From NCBI GenBank assembly GCA_961205875.1, contig OY540821.1, positions 15,934,001-15,998,000 on the forward strand: a stretch of DNA of 64,000 nucleotides, in the 5' to 3' direction. Positions within the stretch are counted from its first letter, which is position 1; each line of letters begins with the position of its first letter. Below, piece by piece: positions 55,463 through 64,000 of the stretch. Under the pieces are notes generated by a model. It saw nothing but the letters and a program-made list of their open reading frames with translations. It was not told the origin of the DNA and ran no database searches. The position numbers were made by a program, and so were the translations under genes. The DNA is from Sialis fuliginosa. Lineage: Eukaryota; Arthropoda; Insecta; Megaloptera; Sialidae.

Positions 55463-57036
55463 AAAAATAAATGAGTATTATAGAAAGTTAAAAATTTCGC
55501 GAAGAAAAGAACAAAAGGTATTTAACAACAGATTTTAATTATTATCTGTTTGTGGTTAAGATGAATCTTTTCGGTCAACAAACTCGGTACCTCGTATCCC
55601 ACCTTGACCCAGTGATGTTCCCGGACTTATCGATTCCCCGACGTCCTAGTTTTAACAATTTTGTGCACCCCTAACAATTATACCGACCACCTCCATTACA
55701 CTGATTACATAATATCGACCTACATACATATATATTTATATTTACATCAATCACATCATTAGAACCAATTAAAATTGCATTTTATCTGATAGAAAATAAA
55801 ATTAACTAGCACGATTAAAAGACGTTTAATATCTATTTTGTTACTTCACAAAAAAAACTCTTTGAGGTATGCTTGAAGAGGGAATAATTATTAAAAAACA
55901 TCTGCCTAGTAAATGCACAATGCTTCGTCGTGCTAAATTATTGAACAATTTAAATAAAAACTGATAAATTGGTTAACCATTCAATTTTTATACAATTTTA
56001 CTTAAAAATATTAGTTCGAAATTTTTACGTTATCGTTCTTGAGATATCTTGAAAAAATAAATATAGGAAGCAATAAAAGAATATGAAAAAGTATGTATTT
56101 TCCGATTTTACGAGAAGATGTATTTGATTAACTAACCAAAAGACAAATTACTTTTTTCTAATAAAAAAAATGTATCAAAATTACAAAATTATTTTTTTGT
56201 GTGCATCAAAAACGTTGATAAATCGAAATGTGATTTGTTTGGGTTAATACATTAGTGCATAACACTGTCCATTTATAGGATTAAAAAAAATGCGTGTCGG
56301 ACGCGCACATGATATAGTCATTCTCACTACGATTTATAAAAAAAATTTCATAAAGTATTTTTGCTACAGTGTTCGTTATAATTTTCATTGAAGTTACTTA
56401 TTGAAAGCTACATTCTGAAATTTTTTCAGATTTTTTGAATCGATAGTTTAGAAATTGAAAAGCAAATATTTCGTGACTAAAGGGTTAGAATCAAAAGGTT
56501 CTTTAATAAAAAATAAAGGATATAATGATAAAATTTGTCGTAAAACTTTTCTAGAAAATATTTTTTCATTATGTTACATAATGATTTAGGCTGTGAAATC
56601 AACGTCCTTTATTTTTGATTCAGCCTGTATATTTACATGTATTTCTTCTCAAAGCGAGCTACGTCGTATATTAAATTTTGAAAGACAAAAACCTTCAACC
56701 CACACTGAATTAAATATAACAGATTCTTACATTTCTGCCTATGATGCCGTAAGTTATGTATATTTCAAAGATACGGTTTCTTTTTATAATTGCACCCTTT
56801 CTACTCCTACGCTCTGTTATTTGATGGAATATTGGCAATATTTCTATACTTTAGACGGAAATTGGATTATATAAAAAGTAGGCACCAGTTATGGCCGCTA
56901 TAAGAGCAAGGTTTACTGTTTTTGTGATTTTATTTTTTTATTTAATCAATTTAATTACCAAAGTCCGTAAATACTTTGTTAATGTTTTCTCTTCAGTAAT
57001 GGATATTTAAAGTAAAACCAGTAATGAGCACGCAGT
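55463..57036. other. Non-coding region with repeat scraps
   Basis: 55575-55680 is GC-richer ('gacttatcgattccccgacg'). 56287-56345 repeats 'gcacatgatatagtcattct' of the CGGCCAAGTGCG family. A 93-codon frame at 56593-56874 has no recognisable feature; its plus strand includes Cys- and Ser-rich stretches but no motif. Confidence 0.4.
55888..55985 (+). repeat. Dispersed repeat C, copy 2
   Basis: 'acatctgcctagtaaatgca', 'cgtgctaaatt' and 'attgaacaatttaaataaaa', as in the copies at 22318 and 58550. Confidence 0.65.
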
Positions 57037-57370
57037 GATGGACATTTGTTAATGATTACAAAATGATAAGTACTACGACACAAAAGATATAAATGAAAGA
57101 ATCGTCAAATTTGAAACAATGTAAAGCAGTTGCTGTGATAATATAATAATTAATAAATAAATTATACTAATAATTCGTTTAAACGTCCACCATTTTGTCA
57201 CATATTGGCCGATTGTCATCAAATTACGCTGTAAGACAGTTAAATGTATATAGATTAATATTCAGAAATGGTAGTAATGAAATATCAACAAATATTTCTA
57301 ATTCAGTATATTTAATTAAAAAATAGCCATTACTGGGGTCATATCCAAGACTGGTACCAGTACCTTATAT
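57037..57370 (+). repeat. Dispersed repeat A, copy 2
   Basis: Same order and orientation as the first 320 bp of the window, with an extra 'gatataaatgaaa' at about 57085 and a small insertion 'gactggtacc' near the end. Confidence 0.8.
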
Positions 57371-57494
57371 ACTTATATTTAAAAGGTAGTTTTAGTTTGA
57401 ATCTCACCTTATACCGGACATAGTTTTTCGAAACTATTCCCATACTTTTATTTTGTTCGGAACATAGAAGTAAAAATCAATATGTAGTATAGAA

Positions 57495-57984
57495 CAGTGG
57501 TTTTTAAATTTCAGTAGTCTCAGACCTCCATGCATTTTTCCAGACCTTGTACAGTGTATTCCAAATTGATTAAGCCATAGGACAATTAGAAATGTTGTAG
57601 TAGCCTTTGGTCAAATTTAACGATGTGTGATTGGTGCATTTTGAAATGCCGCCTCAGAACTAACTGATAAATGTTAAATTAATCAACAGTATTTTGTTTT
57701 CACCTTTAGTAAAGAATAAAATACATTAATGAAATTAAAGTAAGCATCCTAGATAAAATTATAATAATATTTTTTGGCAGATATAAAATTGAAAACAAAA
57801 TACTGATGACAATTTTACTAAATTTTGTGGCGGTATTTCAAAATGCACCAATCACACATCGTTAAATTCGATCAAAGGTTACTACAACACTTCTAATTGT
57901 TCCCATGTTAAATTTCCTATGGCTTAATCAACTTTGAATACACTGTATAATATTCTCACAGACTTTCAGGTTTTAGAACCACTG
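57495..57984. mobile_element. hAT-type MITE carrying a nested mariner-type MITE
   Basis: Left end CAGTGGTTTTTAAATTTC, right end 'ggttttagaaccactg'; flanks gtatagaa and atatagac agree at six of eight. Only about 95 bp belong to the hAT element; the rest is the family E element 57552-57945, so the mariner-type insertion came later. Confidence 0.75.
57552..57945. mobile_element. Tc1/mariner-type MITE family E, complete copy
   Basis: TA at 57550-57551 and 57946-57947. Ends CAGTGTATTCCAAATTGATT and 'aatcaactttgaatacactg' are inverts, continuing into about 100 bp of inverted arm ('gcattttgaaatgccgcc' against 'ggcggtatttcaaaatgc'). No frame. Confidence 0.88.
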
Positions 57985-57992
57985 ATATAGAC

Positions 57993-60529
57993 AGAACACA
58001 TCGTTCTACATTTATGTGAATTATCCCTTCGCACATGACTTCCTAATATCGAACATATATATTTGACTGATAATATTAATGACTGTCTACCTTAATTATT
58101 AGTAATTATGATGCAATTGATTTTGATTTCTAATTTGCCTTCTTTGAATAATTACTTGAAAACTTAATTACAAATAGGGGAAGCAAGTAGATATATTACT
58201 TTTTATCTTGAAACATGGTTTATTTTTATTTTTCGTATTTATTGGGAAAATTTTCTTTTAAAATAAATAAAGGTAATTTAAAAAAAAAATCATAATCGAT
58301 TATTTAGTAATTATGATATTGTGAACTACAATATATTTTAGAGTAGATATATAACTTTTTATCTTGAAACATAGTTTATTTTTATTTTTCGCTTTTATTG
58401 GTGAATTTTTCTGTTAAAGTAAATAAAGGTGATTTTTTTAAAGATAATTCATACTAATAAGTCTTGAATTTTTCAACTGGAAGACTTGTCTCGTAAAAAA
58501 ATATGTCGGTCTCGTATCTGTCTCCTCCCGTTCATATGACCGTGTTAAAAAAAAACATCTGCCAAGTAAATGCACAGTGCTTCCTCGTGCTAAATTCACC
58601 ACATTAATTATTGAACAATTTTAATAAACACCGGAAATGTATTCTCATAAACTATACAATTTTATTTAAAAATATTTATTCGACATTTTTCGCCTGAATA
58701 CTTTTTCGTATATTTTAAACATTTTTGACAATTTCAAAATGACTTTAAACTTAAATAGTTTGCTCATTGATGAACTGAAAAATACCTATATATTGAACCC
58801 GAATCATACCTAGATAAATTCTGGATAAGTTATCTAGAAATTTTTCCCGAAAAAAAATAAAATTTGGTATTAGTAATTTTTAAACAGAAGCAGTATAAAG
58901 ATTATAAGAAACAATATTGAATATCTTAAATGTTTACGATAAAGATATACGTTTAAGTTTCTTGTACGATATATCATGAAACTTATGTTAGAAGAATATA
59001 AGTTTTTCGTCGTATTAAAAAAGAACTTTGTTCATGACTTGAAATGATTAATTTATGTTGTTTTTACTGTTTTGATTAATACATAGATAAGAAAAAAATG
59101 TATTCATGGATATAATACAATGCAGAAAAATGTTAGAGTCTGAACGTTCTTTAGATATTCTGTTTGAAATATCTACAAATAATGTAATGTATTCATGTTT
59201 TTTCTATTATTTTTTTTATACAGCGGATGGTAAAAAGTTTTATGTTGAATATAATAATTTGTATTATTTTAAATATTTCTGAAAAAACCGTTCTATATAA
59301 TTTTTTAACGACAGAAAAAATATCTATTTAAAAAAATTGTTTATACATTTTACTCCCTATAGAAGATAGGTATCTAATTTCAACTAGAAATAGTTGAAAT
59401 TTGGAGAAGTTACTCCTTTATAAATCTTAAGTACCCACACAAAATTTCAAAAGGTTTTACAACATAGTTTGAAAGTTATTATTTTTATAAATTAACATGG
59501 GCTCTTATGGCAGAATGGTGTATTTACGGTTAAAGTCCAATAAAACAATGGTTCAAGCATCGAGAAAAATCTGAAATTTTCACAACACGTCACTTACATA
59601 TTTAGCAACGTATCATAAAAAAAATTATACACATAGAGAACTAAATTGTGAGAAAAAAAAATTATTGGTGAAAAATATTTTTTCATATATGTAAGCATAT
59701 GAAGAACTAATATTGTTATTTTCATTACATTTGTATATGTTCTAAATAGTGTTATTTAAAAATATTTCAATTTATGTCATTTATAACAATAAAATACTTC
59801 TTTTGTTTTTATATCTGACAGATGAATTCAGAATAAAATTTTTTCGTATTATCAACACAAATATTAATTTCTTGGCTAAAATTCTAAAATAACAGTCAAT
59901 AATGGGAAATAAGGTTTTAAACAAAAGTATTTTTATAGTTCATGTAGTATTTAAACCAATTTGACTTTCTTAAGCATTTAAAGTGAATAATTCATAATTT
60001 GATTTTGATCGTTCATTGCATCTAGATTTACATTATTTTTGATTCAGACTGTACGTGCCATACATCCTTATTTTTAGAGGAGCTAGTTGCGCGCGTATTC
60101 ACTGATTTTGAAATACACGCTGGCAACGTCACGGGGAAATATCTGCTCAAAAGTAAAAACGAATAAACTAAATTATTTTTGTCATAATATTTTCACAAAG
60201 GAAGTATATTTTTACAGTAGGTTTTCAAGTTAATCTTACCTGAATTTAAATAAGTTATTATAAAATAAATTTGTACGCTCATTCAGTACTGTATCTAAAT
60301 GGGGAGGAAATAAGAAAATAAATTGTAAATATAAATGAAAATTTCATATAATATAACGTATTTAAATGCAAATGTATTTAAACTACTTAACCATTTAGTA
60401 GACACGATTTAACCCTGTAAAATAATTTATTTTGTACATCATAAAAAAATGTGTGATATTTATGTTAATTTTCAGTTTATATTATATGCAAAATTTAGAA
60501 TTTTCTTAATGATTTAAAACAGTGGTTCT
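57993..60529. other. Long AT-rich non-coding stretch
   Basis: Contains an imperfect direct duplication: 58190-58290 and 58345-58445 share 'actttttatcttgaaaca' and 'gtttatttttatttttcg', then 'aaataaaggt'. The rest is low-complexity A/T without features. Confidence 0.5.
58550..58640 (+). repeat. Dispersed repeat C, copy 3
   Basis: 'acatctgccaagtaaatgca', 'cttcctcgtgctaaatt' and 'attattgaacaatttt'. Confidence 0.65.
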
Positions 60530-60600
60530 CAAACTTACAACATGCATGTACCCCTTTTTAGACATTGATTTTACTAGTGTACTAAAAACTTTTTTCTGAC
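60530..60600 (+). mobile_element. hAT left terminus fragment
   Basis: CAGTGGTTCTCAAACTTACA is the classic hAT-type terminus; the right end is absent. Confidence 0.55.
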
Positions 60601-60737
60601 TTGATTTATTATTACCGTCACTGCTTATTACTTATGTTACTGAACGTAACAAAATATATTGGCCAAAAAAATCGGACAAGTGGTTCTCGAATGATAAACG
60701 CACTAACAGACAGACAGACAGATATATTATATTAGTA
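60601..60737 (-). mobile_element. Helitron-like element, 5' fragment
   Basis: On the minus strand it follows 2560-2700: 'ctgtctgtctgtctgttagt', 'cattcgagaaccacttgtcc', 'tattttgttacg'. The GC-rich tail is missing. The 80-codon minus-strand frame here (60632-60874) is not a gene. Confidence 0.7.
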
Positions 60738-62043
60738 TCTATTAATGAATATTTTCTTTTAACTTTTATATTTACAAAAAATAAGAAAATCAATATCATA
60801 ATATATGCATTTTTGATAGAGTTCAATAAAAAAATTGATTTATTATAAGTTTTCACTTGATACTTTTCATACAATGAAGTAAAAATTTTGTCACGACTTT
60901 TACAAAAAATTTACAAAAGTAAATTGTATGAAAGTTTCTAGTGAAAACATATTTCAAAAGTTGATAAACCTGATTAAACATTTTTCAAAACTATAATAAA
61001 TATTTTTCATACTGTAATAAATTTATTTGTTTTTAGTTTCAAATGAACCTAATTTGGGATCTTTTTGGAACGTCAAGAACTTGAAATACTTATTTTCCAT
61101 AGGGAACGACCATAAACCACGTAACTCTTTTAGGGGAAGGGTGGTAAAATTATAATGTCAACATAGCGTTACATGGTGAATGAGAGGCCATATTCAAATG
61201 TTACCTTGTTACGTAACATTTTTTCATACAAATAAAAACAAAACATTGTTGGGGGATTAAACTATATTTATTATACGAGCAATATTGACTTCATACTGAA
61301 AAAAACATTGTAATATACAGGGTGGGGCATTTAAAGTGTTACAGATTTTTATCTCAGAACTATCACATATTTAAAAAAAAATTCGATTATCGAGGGGGGG
61401 GGGGGGGTAATCGAATATAATTTGTTATTTTGTCGTGGCTAATTATTACGTGGGGGAAAAGGGGGTACAAAAATTCCAGAAAAAAGCGTTACGTTTCCAA
61501 TATTTTTTTAAGTTTGATTTTTTACTAAAATGTATATTTGATAATTTTTAAGTTAAGTCCTCATAATTCAAATTGGGGCATTTTACATCTTGACAGACAC
61601 GCACAACCACTATACGAAAAACTTTATTTTTTATTTTTTGAAGGTAGTAAAATCAAAACTTTCGACGATATTTTTTTAGAACGAATTTAATAAGTTTTAT
61701 AATATATTAAATTTCTTTCCTCAGTAAAGTTTCTAAATATAAAAATAAACAATGGTGAGTATCTTGAACCCTACTAAAAAAATTAGAGTGTAATTTAACA
61801 CCCCTCCCCCACATAAATGCAAGACCTATAATTTACATACAAAGCTATCATATATTTGGTAAGGGTGTAACTTGAGGGCGCCGAAAAGACGTATATTGGG
61901 ACAAATGATTTTTTAAATTAGATTTACAGTCATGTATGCGCACACTTTAATTTAGCTATAGTGTGTTCCTCTCGAATACTCTATTTCGGTCTGAATGTGT
62001 TTAGAAAATGGATTGTTAGTTTATGAGTTTAAATTTGTTTTTA
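60738..62043. other. Non-coding region with transposon scraps and a G14 run
   Basis: 61100-61500 has 'gaccataaaccacgtaactc', 'ccttgttacgtaacat' and 'aaaagcgttacgtttcc', wording of a decayed insect repeat, with G14 at 61394-61407. 61585-61660 is a worn piece of repeat D ('gacagacacgcacaacca'). Confidence 0.45.
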
Positions 62044-63355
62044 AAAAGGGAAGGAGGTCGCGAGGGTCTTTAAGTGCATGATGCTCTTAAAGATAATAGT
62101 GTAAGCTACATTTAAAAAAAAATTGAGTCTGTAGGATCGCGTCAAGATGAGATATTTACTATTCAATTTACTTCTTAAAGATAATAGTGTAAGCTATAAA
62201 CGTGTTAATATTAAGATTGCGAAAAAGTAGTGTGTTTAAAAAAAAAACTGCATCGATAAAAAAGGTGTTAACTCGATGTAAATGCGTCAATAGTTTTTAT
62301 TACGTGCGAAACGAATTCTGCAGTGAGTGCACAAAAGTTTGAGTGTATCTAAACCGCTGCGGTAGATCAAAAGAAACGGTATCTTCGGAAATTAAACCAC
62401 TTCGAACAACAATAGTTCCACCCTTGAATTCAAGATGAATCACCATTCAGTTGGATTAGATTTGTATCTATGCATGTATGAAACCATAAAAATTCGTGAT
62501 CAGAATTTGATCAACCATCGTTTTAAGCATAAGAATTTCTTTCAAGGTAGGCAGAACCGCATTGAGTTATTTTAGCGTCCCACAATATCTCTCTCTTTTC
62601 GTTACAAAAAAATTAAGTACTAAGAAAAAAATAACATGGTTTAGCCATAGTATGCACACCCCTTTAAGTTTAAACAAATGTATTAATAAAATTATTTTAT
62701 TTTTTTTATTTTTTATTAATTTATCAATTTTAATTTGTTAATAATAGGAGAAGGGGGTCTCGAAGGTTTCGGGGCATTTGATAGTCTTAAAGCTAATGAT
62801 GTAAGCTACATTTAAAAAAAATGTTTGAGTCTGTAGGATCGCGCCAAGCTGAGATATTAACTATTCAACTTATTTGTTAATTTATCAATTTTAATTTGTT
62901 AATAATAGGGGAAGGGGGTCTCATTGGTCATAGGACTTTTGATAGTCTTAAAGTTAATGATGTTAGCTACATTTTAAAAAAAAGTTTGAGTCTGTAGGAT
63001 CGCGCCAAGCTGAGATATTAACTATTCAATTTATTTCTTTGTTAGTTTATGAGTTTTAATTTGTTTTTAAAAAGGGAAGGAGGTCGCGAGGGTCTTTAAG
63101 TGTGTGATGCTCTTGAAGATAATAGTGTAAGCTACATTTAAAAAAAAATTGAGTCTGTAGGATCGCGCCAAGCTGAGATATTAACTATTCAATTTACTTC
63201 TTTGTTAGTTTATGAGTTTTAATTTGTTTTTAAAAAGGGAAGGAGGTCGCGAGGGTCTTTAAGTGCGTGATGCTCTTAAAGATAACAGTGTAAGCTATAA
63301 ACTTGTTAACATTAAGATTGCGAAAAAGTAGTGTGTTAAAAAAAACTGCATCGAT
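62044..63355 (-). repeat. Diverged, inverted relatives of the 184-bp satellite
   Basis: The reverse complement matches the 10-15 kb unit: 'aagtgcatgatgctcttaaa', 'gataatagtgtaagctaca', 'gagatattaactattcaa'. About six units are present, starting points near 62101, 62189, 62801, 62962, 63127 and 63290, spaced ~161-165 bp where adjacent, because a stretch of about 18 bp is absent. Unit types vary: two carry 'atttgatagtcttaaag', others the satellite form. A flank 'gctataaacgtgttaatatt'...'actgcatcgataaaaa' occurs twice (62194-62262 and 63295-63360). A ~450-bp unique insert lies at 62270-62720. Confidence 0.88.
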
Positions 63356-63360
63356 AAAAA

Positions 63361-64000
63361 TATAAATAATAAAAAATATAATAATAAAATATCTAAATGC
63401 TGTTTGTATTTGTATGTTATGTCTTTTTTGTAATGTTGTATGTCGTTTAATATCTATATTACTTTGCTAACACTTATGTGATAACAATAATTAATTAAAT
63501 AATTATGAAAATATAGCTAGTATAATTATGAAAATGAATTTATAGGTGAAATACATTTTTATAATATATTTCTTTAGAGTAAAATTTATGTACTTATTTT
63601 GTATAAAAAGTATAATTAACTTTAAGCATATTTATTTGCACATTTTTCAATCCAAATGAATTACCTATGTAGTAAAGCATTGGTAATAAAGTTAATTTAC
63701 TATATAAACTAAATTAATTAATTAAGTACCTCATGTTGAATGTCACATAAAAAAGATAAACTTCAGCTTGAATTCCTCCAAACATTTACTACAATTTCAC
63801 AGGTGTTTGAAATAACAAATTAATCTCTATTTAGATTGTATTTATATACCCCGGGCTTATTAACTACTGAATAGTTATTTTATTTGACATCAGCTAAGCT
63901 TTTACTGTTTACGATCAACATTTCAAGGATATCTTTTCAAATCGACATTTAGAAGATCGACGCTTCAGTTTCTTCACATATAAAGAAATACATCCATTTT
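63361..64000. other. Non-coding AT-rich end of window
   Basis: No gene or repeat recognised. Confidence 0.4.

Overview
This window looks like an intergenic or deep-intronic stretch of an animal genome, most likely an insect. It is strongly AT-rich, and I find no convincing host exon, no tRNA or rRNA gene and no bacterial gene organisation. All open frames are short (111 codons at most) and are explained by AT-rich chance reading or by repeats. Evidence for an arthropod is the mix of repeats: a mariner transposase remnant, TA-flanked Tc1/mariner-type MITEs, many hAT-type non-autonomous elements, a Helitron-like tail of a type common in insects, and PIF/Harbinger-like MITEs. The order cannot be fixed from this sequence.

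Layout. 0-10 kb: a dispersed repeat, the 3' end of a mariner element with 54 readable transposase codons (minus strand), a long-TIR MITE, a Helitron-like element, the first Harbinger-like MITE and hAT/Tc1 remnants. 10.0-15.0 kb: a 218-bp MITE abutting a 4.7-kb satellite of 184-bp units organised as a ten-unit higher-order repeat (about 1,839 bp). 15-27 kb: Tc1/mariner and hAT MITEs, several with exact target-site duplications (TSDs), and the second Harbinger-like copy. 27-33 kb: a palindromic element with nested inverted arms, then a 3.6-kb Foldback-type element whose arms are tandem ~145-bp repeats and which has a perfect 9-bp TSD. 33-45 kb: a hammerhead-ribozyme-like motif, a SINE-like tRNA arm, TA-flanked and Harbinger-like elements and an 810-bp element with TGTTA...TAACA ends and a 4-bp TSD. 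45-64 kb: more hAT MITEs, a second palindromic element, an exact 352-bp tandem duplication, a mariner MITE nested in a hAT MITE, and at 62.0-63.4 kb diverged, inverted relatives of the 10-15 kb satellite.

The parts do not form a pathway; the window records layered transposition. Most informative are (1) the Foldback element with 10-bp-phased sub-repeats, (2) Harbinger-like MITEs that still carry a degenerate frame resembling a MADF DNA-binding domain, with the same two stop codons in two copies, (3) the satellite together with its dispersed, inverted relatives, and (4) the hammerhead-like motif, possibly left by a Penelope-like retroelement. All assignments were made by reading the sequence; no alignment or database search was run. 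Percent identities are therefore avoided and copy boundaries are approximate unless a TSD is stated.
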